A DNA stretch of 64,000 bases from Dipylidium caninum (Eukaryota > Platyhelminthes > Cestoda > Cyclophyllidea > Dipylidiidae): positions 434,001 to 498,000 of the forward strand of contig QEYB01000093.1 in NCBI GenBank assembly GCA_017562135.1. The letters are read 5' to 3'. The position numbers and the translations under genes are program-made. The notes beneath the pieces were generated by a model. It was not told the DNA's origin and ran no database searches. It worked only from the letters and a program-made list of their open reading frames with translations. This document shows positions 50,966-61,127 of the stretch, one piece after another; the first letter of the stretch is position 1; each line of letters starts with the position of its first letter.

Positions 50966-52477
50966 TACAGAAGAAAAATTCGTACTTTGTAAATACTAAT
51001 AGTTAAAAAATCGATGAGTAGTTATGGTATAGTTGGGAGGTCTGGACAAAAGGGCAAAACAGACCACTGAAAGTCGGAAAATTGCGTGGGATCGACCGGT
51101 GGGACCGTGGGTACGAATAATGATTGGGTAATCAAACAGAGCGGGCGTTGACGAACAATGTCGAACTCAGAACAGAGAACTATACCACGAGAAAGTCGAA
51201 GCTGGCACTTCGAAACCCCAATTTTCAATGCAGCGTGTTCAAAGAAGAAAAATTAGTTAACTTTTGCCATTGTAGTCCCTAATGCCTTACAAAAGCTAAA
51301 TATAACTTTACCAAAAAAAATTACCCAGAGGGTGATGTAAATCTGAAACTCTCAAGAAAAAAGGATACAAGGAGATGAAGACTTGGTGTAATATAAGTAC
51401 AAATGCCCATACGGTAGTTGTCAGTCGTTATGCACCTTTCAGTTTTTAAGGCTTGTACATATCCGAATTATGTAAAACCAGACTTCCGGCAGACTGTTGC
51501 AAGGGGACAGGGCCCTGAAACTAAAATCAAAATGAAGCGGTAGCCCTAGGTGGGCGTATCGTTCTTGCATTCACGGACGGTTTTTGTACATCACTAACCA
51601 CCTACTGTTCAACTAAACAGAAGTGGTAAGTAATGGTGGCTGAAAATCAGCAATTCATAATTTGTGTAAAAAGCGTTCCATGAAGCATGTAACCCTTAAA
51701 TGAATAGAAACCCCAAGGGGGTGGTGAGACGAATTTCTGGGCGAGGGGAATGATAAGCAAAGGTATTCGGTGAGAGCAATGCAGTAAATAAATAAACCCT
51801 ATGCCTGACGTACATGAGCGATTTTGATAACGTATAAGAAAGCTGCTCAGTATATTGTAATTGAATAAGTAGATCGAAAGGTTTAATTTGCCCATTCCTA
51901 ACATTTGATATAGCAGCTCTAAGGGTTATTCTAACAGCTGCTTCCAAAAGGATTCAATTTTATCTTCTTGGTACCACTAAGCCCCAACACATTCTAAATT
52001 TTCCTATTGGAAGCTTTTTCCCTGGTTATGGCCCTGACTAGTAATTTCTTTCATCATTTAGCGACCCTTTTCACTTTCGTTCCTCATTGCGTGTAATTTA
52101 TGTGAAATTTATTTGTTAAAATAATGTATTGAAACCAATCACCGTATGGTTTATAGTGCGTTTTGACTGTTGGTAGGACTCTTATTTGCGTTGTCCCTTT
52201 GTGTTCGAAATTCCTTGATAATTTCTTACTTTTTACGTTGCCCTTATGCATCCGGTTTCGCCAGGAGGAAATCGTGCTTTAATGACTTAGAATCAGTTTG
52301 CTTATCCAGCGATCATTATCAAGGTGTTTCACCACATACTCTGAAACTTTTTATGCTAATGGGATCGTCAGCAACTAACGGGTATTTTTGTTGATAGGTC
52401 CTGTTATTTTCTCAACTATTGGATGCTCTGACCCGCTTGATATTGCCAAATATTTTCTCGTGTACTTTAACAAGACA
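50966..52477. other. Divergent intergenic region between LSM5 (-) and ERAL1 (+)
   Basis: 1.5 kb of AT-rich DNA that must contain both promoters. Short open frames have no recognisable similarity. No repeat was recognised. Confidence 0.5.
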
Positions 52478-55400
52478 ATGCTTTTACGCGGCCTTCATAG
52501 GCTAAGAATGATACCGATTCTCGGTAGCCAATTTCGAAACATTGCTGACGTTCTTCCGTATAACACAGCCTCCATTACTAAGAACGTCAATAGCTCTAAA
52601 AGAATTCCACGGTCAAAGGGTTTGTTTCTCTTTCGATGAAGGTCTATTGTGTTATTTCAGTTGAATTTCTTGCAAAAATGCTTTTCATGCCTTCCGAAAG
52701 CCCTCCGGACAGTCGACTGTTAAAAGTGGCTGTTGTTGGATTTCCTAACGTCGGCAAGTCTTCCTTAGTCAATATGCTTGCTACTTGGCGAGTGTGCGCT
52801 GTTTCCGGCAAGGCTCACACAACGCGGTCCAAACAGACTGTAGTTTTCACAAAAGATAACATTCAATTGGTCTTTGTTGATCTTCCTGCATTGTATCCAC
52901 CCGTCAAGTGCGACAGTAAATCTTTATTCCTCGTGACATGTCTATTGATTTGAATATATAGATTCAAGCTCGAGCGAACCTTTATTCGTGATCCTCACTC
53001 TGCCATCTTTGACTCGGACTTAAGTAAGCTTGCTTTAATTTGAGAATTTTTCCAATCTAGTTCTTGTGGTGGTGGACGCTTCTAACAAGTACGGCAGAGA
53101 CGCATTGGATTTAGAGGTTCTTAAGGTTTTACACTTCTTCTCAAACAGGGAATCTGTTCTCGTTTTGAATAAGGTATCGACTACTTTAGTATAGAATGCT
53201 TTATGGTGTATCCAAACTGTTTCATTTGAGAAAAGTTAGAATGGTTAGTAAGGAATATCTTAGTGTTATGATCGTCCTCAAGATCGAAGAATAACCTCCG
53301 TATGAGTTCATTTCTCTCTTGGCTGGTTGATATTACACACGAGGTCTTTATTAAAACTAATATTCCTTTTAAGAGATAACTTCGATACCCACGGTATTTT
53401 GTTCTTTTTACCAAGATAATTAAATAGAATACATGAATATCTTTGGAATACATATTTTTTTGCGTTTGGAATTATCCACTGTAGTAAAGTTGCTTCTATT
53501 TTTAAAAGCGATACAAAAGTATCATGTTTTATTTGAACTAACATTATTGGATTTTCATGATATGCGTAACTGATTTTAAAGTGCGAAAGCCATAGCGACT
53601 TATGTTTGTGATTTTATCCATCTTCAACACACCACTAAGCCCATTTTAGTAATGATATGGGAGGGCGGAATCCTGTACGACCTGACCAGTTGCATCAAAG
53701 TTGCGCTGAACTTTCAGGTGGATCAAGTTCGGGGTGATCCAACCCGTTTGCTGGATACAACTCGCCGTCTCACTGGAGGCATCGTTAGTGGTACAAGATC
53801 GCACTGCGACTCGTTCGCTAACAAATTCAACCAACGTGCGTTGGTAACAGAGGACGATTGTACCCGTCGGCGGCTCAGTCCTGAGGCGATTATTTTTCCT
53901 CTCCTTCCTCCCGAGGCCCATGAAGCGGCCCAGGCGCGGCTACAACATATTGAGCGTCTTTCTCTACTTCTTTCGCCTCCCATTCAGATCGAATCTGCGC
54001 CCAAGTTGAAATGCCCTTCTTCCCCCACTAACTCTTATCTTTCCCCACCTACATTACCACTTTCCGATTCCAGAGATGATGGTAAGTATCAACTCTGTTA
54101 AATAGGCGGTAATTTCGCAGAAATCCATTTATGGCGATTTCGGTAGCTTACCCAATGAGCTTTTTTTAAGATTTTAATTCTTCCAAAATTTCTCGCTTGG
54201 TTTAATTTTCAGATTAACCTTAAACTTTTTGTACGTCCAACACTATTTTCTGCCAACACAGTGTATTACTCTCACTTTTCTATTGCTTTTTTCACAATAA
54301 TTTAATATATTTTGGTGAATCGGCCCCTTGTTTTTGCAGATTCACCCCAGTATAATACGAGATGTGTACTACCTGATGTGGAATCGCCCTTCGAGGACGA
54401 TCAGAGTCTCACAGCGCAAAGCCCTACAGGTGCTATTTTTAAATTTGTTGATTAGCATATTATAAAAATGCTTAAATAACTGCTTAGTGTCGCATTACTG
54501 GAGTTTGATCGTGACTAACGTTTTTGATTCTTTCGTTGAGATATTCGTCCGTAAAAATTTATACATTACAACATTTCTACTTTAAAGTCTTTGTACCCGC
54601 TCTGTGCAGCATCCCGATTTTCTCTCCTTTGGCTGTTCACGCTTTAAATGCTTTTTCTTCTGTTGTCACTTCATGAATAAATGGTTGGAGGTCTGGGAAT
54701 CACCATAATTCCTCTAAACTATTAAATGCACTTTCATGCAAAGCATTGCCCTCGCCTAGTGTGGTTTCATCGCCTTTCTGTAATTCATATTGCTGGATTT
54801 AATGAATTTAGCGAATCCTAGTTTTTTTAGAGCGAAACGCATTTAGTCCCGAAAGAACCATGAGAAAATATCAGAAAAAAATATCTCATTAAATTAGTCG
54901 TCATACGTCGTCAACTCTCAAGTCCGTTTACTGTATCTTGCGCTGTTTTCTGTCGGAATTATTGTTTATCGTTATTTTATTTTAACCCTTCCCTGTTTTA
55001 GTTTTTGGTTTCCAGATTTTATGGTCTACACGCTCTTTATTTGCTTATGATTCACAGTTGCCTCTTTTGTGCGTGCCCTATTTTTTCAGAGACCTGCATC
55101 AAACGTTTTGTGACAGAGGTGGAACACCAAACTATAGAGGACTTCTTCTCTACTTTCAAGCCTTCCAAAAACGCCCCATCCTCAGATGTCAGTGCCTTGA
55201 CTTTACCTAAGTCTGACAACGAGGCAGAAGTCGTTGCCCCGCATGAAGTAGAACGGCTAGAGGACATGGTGGATCGTGTACACACTCAAATGATGCTGAA
55301 ATCGGCCTCTAAAGAGGAGGTTGCTGCACGACGACAGCAATGGCGCGAACTGGGTGTGAGGCTGCAGGGCGTGAAGCATTGGGAGGGGTTCAGCCAAGTC

Positions 55401-55967
55401 TTCATGGTCTCCTCGGCCACTGGCGAAGGCATCGATAAACTTAGAGTATGTGTTTCTGTGTACATCTCTGGCATTCATATAGATAGATTTGTTTGAAAAA
55501 TGACACCATGGCTTCAGGAATACCTCCTTCAGCGTGCAAAGCCGGACCGTCAATGGTTGCTCTCCCCGTCAATGGTAACTGATGTTGAGCCCTCAGAACT
55601 TGTTCGCATGTGCGTGTGGGCACAATGTTTGGATCAACTACCCCAGGAAATTCCCTACAATATCGTTGTGACAGTAGATGAATGTGAACATACGGGAATG
55701 GCCGAAGGAGATGATCGCATTTATGTCCACGTCCGACTCCGCTGCCCTAACGAACGGTCTATTGTAGGTTTGCTGAAATACCATTAACTTTATTGTCAAT
55801 CTTTGTAGAAAATTGTGGTTGGGCCAAATGGGACGCGAATACGAATGATTGCGAGTGCGGTAAAGAAGGAGCTCTCTGATCTTTTCCAAGCACCTACGGT
55901 GGTCAAACTGACGGCGGAGGCCGTGCGTCCGACTCGAAAGTGTATTGCGGCAGCTGCGAGCAGCTAA
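52478..55967 (+). CDS. ERAL1: Era-like mitochondrial GTPase (12S rRNA chaperone), 9 exons
   Basis: Era GTPases bind the 3' end of small-subunit rRNA through a KH domain and assist its assembly; the animal form is mitochondrial. Exons: 52478-52619, 52661-52907, 52962-53023, 53061-53173, 53718-54081, 54340-54429, 55090-55445, 55518-55763, 55809-55967. They join in frame to 592 aa (human about 437). The N terminus, MLLRGLHRLRMIPILGSQFR, is basic and lacks acids, as in mitochondrial presequences. G1 is GFPNVGKSS at about residues 71-79, G2 region HTTRSKQT, G4 is NKVD across an exon junction, and the G5-like element is VSSATGEG. The C-terminal KH domain has KIVVGPNGTRIRMIAS. G3, normally DTPG, reads DLPA. 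A roughly 200-residue low-conservation segment lies between G4 and G5, longer than in vertebrates. The start was chosen at the ATG opening the presequence; an upstream in-frame extension is possible. Confidence 0.91.
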
Positions 55968-57057
55968 GGACTTCAAGGAGGTTTTCCCTAACTTTAGCAA
56001 TGAAGGTGCGTCTTGTGACGCTCCCCAGGATCGTGGCATCGAAGTCACCCAAATTTAGACCAATTATGCAACAGACCACATGAAAGCCACTCACTTTGAT
56101 TGGCGTATGGTTCGAGTCTCATATTGCGATGCATTGCGTGCCTTCTAAGTCGATTCGCAATAACTTTATTTTACTGTATGTACGAGTACAAAGATACTTT
56201 TTATTCATATGGGATTATGCATGCTTTGTGGTGCTTACGACCAGTTATACGCTTACCCGAAGAGGTAATTGAATGGTTGACGTAATCAGTCTTAGTTGAA
56301 ATCGTAGAAATTATTATTGACGTTGTTGAGACTCGCATTGAAGATGGGGCAAACGAGCATGAGAAGGATATCGCTATGGGTGAGGGAATCCTGGTTTTTC
56401 ACTCTCATGCGGGATAGACTGTGGGCGGTCTTGGGAAAAAACCTGGAAGATGTCGCAGATCAAATCTCGGGTCTGTGTGCTGCCACCATGGTGCTCTTTC
56501 CTCTGCTGGGAAACTCGGGTGTTGCGCGTGCGCTGCTCAGCCCCTTAAAGGTGATTGGCCTCACGGGGGTCGGGGAGTTCGCTTAACTCGGGTCATGTCG
56601 CGACGGATTACGCAGACAAATGGGTTGACTGTAACAGATGCTGGCAGAAGCTGTCACAGTTTGCGTTTGAGCCATCAAGCCTTCAAGCTTGGATGACATC
56701 GCAGAGCAGTTTGACCAGCCATAGGAGAGGCTGCGAGGTGCGGCCAGCGATGACTTGTGTTACTCAGGTGCGGCGTGGGGAGACATGGTCTCTAATAACT
56801 AATAAAGGCATAGAAGTTACTGGGCGAGCGCAGCCCGTCGAAATCTTGCCGATCGAGGGCCTTCTTGTCTCACGAACTAAGCACATCACCACGATGCAAG
56901 AGTTGGCGGCCGAGTGCAAGGATGAGCTGGTTGTTGGATGCGCCCCCTCGATTCACTGGTGAATGCCTCGGGAGGAGACGTGAGATGTCTTCGTTTCGCT
57001 TTGAATGTGTCCTCTCGTGTGAGATGAGGCCTGAGATACGCTCACTCAACTTCGTAG
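55968..57057 (+). other. ERAL1 3' flank and possible 5' remnant of the R2-like element
   Basis: ERAL1 ends at 55967. From about 56560 the plus strand has an open frame (to 56962) with C-x2-C (CNRC) and, about 30 residues on, LTSHRRGC. This loosely resembles the N-terminal C-x2-C...H...C zinc finger of R2 elements. Between this and the clear RT thumb at 57058 the polymerase fingers and palm are missing. Where the element begins cannot be placed from this copy alone. Confidence 0.35.
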
Positions 57058-58334
57058 GTGACACAGTACGACGTGGAAGTAAATATGTCCATCAATGAGA
57101 GGAAATCGTTTACACTAGTGATTAGGGGCGATAGTAAGATGAAGCAATCTGCTGTCAGTATGACTCCTCTGACCTCGAAGACGGGGCAGTCCTTCCGCCC
57201 GTTGGGTCCTGAGGATACCTTCGATTTCCTTGGTGTACATTATACGTGGCGTGGGCGGGCTCCTACGAACCATCGTGGGCGCCTGCAGAAGTGGCTCATG
57301 AACCTGACCAAAGCTCCTCTGAAACCCCAGCAGAGGATGGTCCTGCTAAAGTCCTCCTTTCTTCCTCGGCTGCACCATTCCTTAGTGCTTGGAGTGGCTC
57401 ATAGGAGGTCCTCAAGGATAAGCTGGTGCGCCTGTCGGTGCGAGCGTGGTTGCGGTTGCCCAAAGATACGTCGACGGCCTTCTTCCATGCGAACCTTCGG
57501 CATGACGGTTTAGGGATTCTGTCGCTCTCCTCGACGATTCCGATCTATAAGAGGAAGAGATTGGACAGGCTTCTTGGATCAGCTAACGCGATCCTTCAAG
57601 TTTTGGCTCGCTCTCCGGCCTTCGCTCGTTCTATTGGATGCAGCTCTCGGCCTGGAATGGCGATGGGGCGTGTGGTGGACTCACTCGTGGATTCTCGGGA
57701 GGCTTGAAAGGACCTCTTCTGTGGGTCGAGGGATGGTTCCCATCTGAGTGGTATGCAGACCAGTCGGGATTCGTTCCACTGGCTGGACCACCCGGAGAAG
57801 ACCTTCCCACGTACATACATTAGAGCCGTTCAGCTGCGTGCAAACACCCTTGGAACGAAGGTTAGGTCCTCGCGGGGCCGCCGGACTCCTGCTGAGCGTC
57901 TGAAGTGTCGCGGGCAATGTAGTGTGCCTGAGTTGCTCACGCATGTGGTCCAGGGTTGTGCTCTGACGCATGATGTCCGGTGCCAGAGGCACAATCGCGT
58001 TGCAGCATTGTTGCAGACTAGCCTTCAATGGGCGGGGCGAGTGGTCCTGGGCGAACCTCGTGTTCCTCTGGATCTTTCCTTCTGCAAACCGGACCTTGTG
58101 TTGCTGGAGAACGACACAGCCTTTGTGATGGACGTGGCCATTACGTCTGAACAACGGATGGCTGCAGCCTGGAGCGAAAAGGTGGAGAAGTACAGTGAGG
58201 AGCCGGTGGCTGCCTGCTTCTTGCGGCACCTGCGGGGCCTTGGCAAGCGCCAGTTGTTATCAGCATGCGAGGATTTTGGTTTGGTGCCTCGTCTGACTTT
58301 CTCCATAAACTCGGCGTCTCTCGCTTCACAATGA
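57058..58334 (+). pseudogene. Broken R2-type retrotransposon ORF: RT thumb, CCHC finger, restriction-like endonuclease
   Basis: The 3' half of the single R2-type polyprotein, which nicks its target and primes cDNA synthesis there. The first frame (57058-57403) gives the end of the RT palm and the thumb (FDFLGVHYTWRGRA, KAPLKPQQRMVLLKSSFLPR). A shift of frame near 57403 leads to VRLSVRAWLRLPKDTSTAFF. In that second frame an in-frame TGA at 57705-57707 precedes the last part. That part holds a C-x3-C-x7-H-x4-C finger (CRGQCSVPELLTHVVQGC) and R-x2-RHN, then the PD-D/E-type endonuclease core KPDLV...VMDVAI. With the catalytic RT motifs absent, one frameshift and one stop, it cannot encode an active enzyme. 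The finger-endonuclease arrangement is specific to early-branching non-LTR elements (R2, R4, CRE, NeSL). Confidence 0.88.
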
Positions 58335-58569
58335 CAGACCTATCTCTACTGATTCTTACTGGAAGTCTACGATGTTATGATGTTTATATGCGCGGTACTT
58401 GGAGGACGCGGGGGCGCGGTCAAGGCCGGCTGATCTCTTGATGCTCCTGTTCTTGCGGGCCAACCAATTCTTGGGACCAGCATCTGTACTGTGTTGGACT
58501 TTGTTTTGCTATTGAGTTGTAATGCTATATTATGTTTGTGTACTGATGCTACCCAAAAATAAATGTTCC
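57058..58569 (+). mobile_element. R2: R2-clade non-LTR retrotransposon, 5'-deleted copy ending at the R2 target junction
   Basis: The pseudogene above plus a 235-bp 3' UTR that ends ..CCCAAAAATAAATGTTCC at 58569. The next base starts sequence matching 28S rRNA exactly at the R2 insertion point, which fixes both the 3' end and the clade assignment. No long poly(A) tail is present, as is usual for R2. The element is more GC-rich than the ERAL1 introns next to it. Confidence 0.85.
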
Positions 58570-58608
58570 TAGCCAGATGCCTCGTCATCTAATTAGAGAC
58601 GCGCATGA
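58570..58608 (+). pseudogene. 39-bp 28S rRNA fragment, downstream flank of the R2 insertion site
   Basis: TAGCCAGATGCCTCGTCATC and the 19 bases after it (ending GACGCGCATGA) match the conserved 28S sequence just 3' of the R2 cleavage point. By my recollection of the metazoan consensus there are two differences: A to G at the seventh base, and T to A in TTAGTGAC. Similarity ends abruptly at 58608, where 28S should continue ATGGATTAACGAG. No other rDNA is present in the window, so this is not a functional rRNA gene. Confidence 0.88.
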
Positions 58609-58985
58609 CTCCTGCGGGGGTCATCGTTGCGGGCCCGGGCGCCTCCTCGTGGCAACCGCCGGGGTCGGAGGGCTCGCCCTCCCAGATAAGACCTAAGTCA
58701 CCCCCCCCCCGGGGATTATAGGGTGGCTCCTATCCCGGGGGTATACCCGTCCACAGTGCTGGGCTGAGGTCACTGCCTCAGTAATCCTCGACCGGGTCTG
58801 ATGGGAACGGCGGATTCTCGAGTGGACGCTACGAAGGTTTGGAAGTCTTCGGACTTTCGCAGGGAACAAAGGTGCATGTACATTCCCCGAACCTACCAGA
58901 CCTTTCCCTTCTTAGACTGCATTCTGTACTGCTATTGTTGTTGTGTTTATGTGTTGCATGTACAGATGCATCCAAAAATAAATAT
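58609..58985 (+). mobile_element. GC-rich block followed by a second R2-like 3' tail (possible short internally deleted element)
   Basis: The block at 58609-58800 is strongly GC-rich and rich in short inverted repeats, for example TGAGG..CCTCA near 58764-58779 and GGGATTATAGG..CCTATCCC near 58711-58734. It is followed by 58915-58985, which resembles the end of the upstream R2 copy: CTGTACTG, T-rich GTTTATGTGTTG, GATGCATCC, then AAAAATAAAT. It contains no coding capacity. The likeliest reading is a non-autonomous derivative with the 5' and 3' ends of an R2-like element and the middle deleted. An unrelated SINE sharing the tail is the alternative. No polymerase III A/B boxes were found. Confidence 0.55.
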
Positions 58986-61069
58986 TAAAGGTAATTACTA
59001 AAGAAATTCCGTGATGCCTGGGGGAGAAATAGAACTTCGGAGATGCGATGTCAACTCGTGGTATGCGGGGACCTCAAGTCTCCCAGTCCTGTTTCAGGAC
59101 GATTTGAACCAACAAACAAATGGTTTTCGGCTAAGTAGAAATTGGCATAGATATGGCGTTAGTGGGAAGTGGTGAGGTTTTGTTTGCGTTTTCTCACCGG
59201 AGAAGGCCTCGTAGGTGGGCGGCGTCAGGTTGTGTTCACAGGGTTTATGGACCTAGTTGATTTAAAAGCTGAAGAAAGGGAGACTTATGGTAATTTGGTG
59301 ATGTGGAGGAGTCTTTGAAGCCCTTAGTCTGGTGCGCTTCATTGAGACAATGAGATGCTGAAGAGATCGGGGAGGACGTGGCGACCTTCCTTTCGAATTT
59401 ACATTGTAGTGGGCCGAATAACGACGCTCACATACATTCAGCCACTGTTTTATGAGGACTGTTGTTTGGGAATTCGCCCACGTATTAGACTGGTAACGAA
59501 GCTTTTTGCCCGCTTCCATCACACCGTGAAAGCGCCGATATGCCGAAAGTCGCCAGGTCTCACCAGTCAGCATTCTCACCACTTGTGATCGTTTTCACGA
59601 CAAACACTTGTCAATGCCGCCACTCACAGTGCTTGTATGACTCTGCCATGCTGCTTGTCAGACAGTTCATGCTGAGAAATCAAGTGCCAACTTAACTGGT
59701 CTTCTCTCATTCGAGAAGGTTGTCCTCTTACGCATCCACACCGCCGACGGAGAGAAAGCGGGATTTTTCTGTGGCGCGCGTTTATAATGCCCTGCGGGAG
59801 GCTGCGTTCTCTGGTTGCGCTGACGGTGCTGACTATGTGAACTTTCTGACAGTACAACTTACACTGGAGAAAATCGCTGCACCAGGCAGTTCACGCAGTA
59901 AACAGAGGTTCCTGGTGATGCGTTTAGGTGTGTGCAGACGGTATGCGGCTTTCTTGTCCTGGCAAGAACATCCCAATTAGCAGAGTGGGGCAAGGAAGGC
60001 GCAACGCTCTGCTCATTCCTCCTCTAACATAGGCACCGACAGAAACGTCAGCATCGGAACGTGGTGGGGAGCCAAGTAGCCTTGGGGGAAGAGTCACACA
60101 TGCCGCCTACTGGCTCAATAATTATGGCAGAAATCATCCCGCATTACGAGCTCTCGAGCGTAACAACCCACGTCTTCTGCGTGGATTTCGTGGTTGAGGC
60201 CGCTTTGCGATGAATTAGCTTACTAAAAGTGAGCGGAAACCTACCAACCTACCGCCCATTTCCGAAAAAAGGCCCCGAGCGGAAACACTCCTAACAATCT
60301 AGGAATCTTTAAACTCAACAATTTCGCCTGTGTCATCCGAGGCGCAAAGCTGATCTGCATAAAAGGGAAGGGCATAAGTCTTGGGAATCAGTGAGCTAAA
60401 ACCTGGGCAGTCGATGGGAAAGCCCATGTAGAATGTGCTAGCATGCGTGCTTCCTTCAATGTCAACCCGCTTGGGAAGCGTCCAAAACAGTGGTCGTTAG
60501 CGCAAAGATTGCCAACCTCGAAGTCGGTCGACGCTGACCGAAGTGCGTCTACAACTCCCACGACCGGGAATCATAAGGCCGCGAAGCCTAAGCTAAAGCC
60601 ACATAACTCAAGACACACACACCTCACAGATTTGTTCCCATTCAATAAATCTCATGGCAATTGGCAGTTTTCTGAGACAGGCACCGGGCGATACGCGACA
60701 ACAATCCTCCCGCACCATGCCTCCTCGTCTTCTATCCCACTTCACCCGCCTCCACACCGACACCTTTCGCCAACACACACGAAATCATCACATCACTTGA
60801 AGTGAAGCCACAAGAAGGTGAAAGGACACTGCTGCAGGCCTTATGCTTTTGAGCCCTCTTTCGACTCGTAACCGACTGGAAAGCTACTGCATGTATGCAC
60901 GGCTTTGCGCCGCATCAAGTAGACGTTTGCCACTTCTCTCCCCTCCCACTTCCACTGCGTCGCTGTGTTGTTTGCCCAGGGCCACAGTCAATGCAAGTGT
61001 CAGTACCACAAAAACCTGTGTAAAGAGGACACGGGGGAGGCAAGTAGAACATGCCCCGAACTACTCACA

Positions 61070-61102
<33 letters not shown>

Positions 61103-61127
61103 AAGGGAAGGGGGTGGGCATTTGAGT
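58986..61127. other. Intergenic region between the R2 cluster and SLC35B3
   Basis: 2.1 kb without a recognised gene. The right end is presumably the 3' UTR/3' flank of the minus-strand SLC35B3 gene and holds a CA microsatellite. Open frames here (for example 60443-60805) are low-complexity and show no domain. Confidence 0.5.
61066..61093. repeat. (CA)14 microsatellite
   Basis: An uninterrupted CA run about 35 bp beyond the SLC35B3 stop codon (minus-strand sense: TG repeat in the 3' UTR). Confidence 0.95.

Noticed and set aside
56106..56119. GGTTCGAGTC, a good match to a tRNA/SINE B box
   Set aside because: No T-arm pairing around it, no A box at the right distance and no cloverleaf could be formed.
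58796..58806. CTGATGGGAAC, partly like a hammerhead core (CTGATGA...GAAA)
   Set aside because: The core bases differ and the three stems do not form.
58680..58810. Possible HDV-like ribozyme at the 5' end of the second R2-like unit (a P4-like hairpin and an ACCCG/CGGGT pairing are present)
   Set aside because: I could not place a consistent P1 helix starting at the junction, so it is left only as something to fold by computer.
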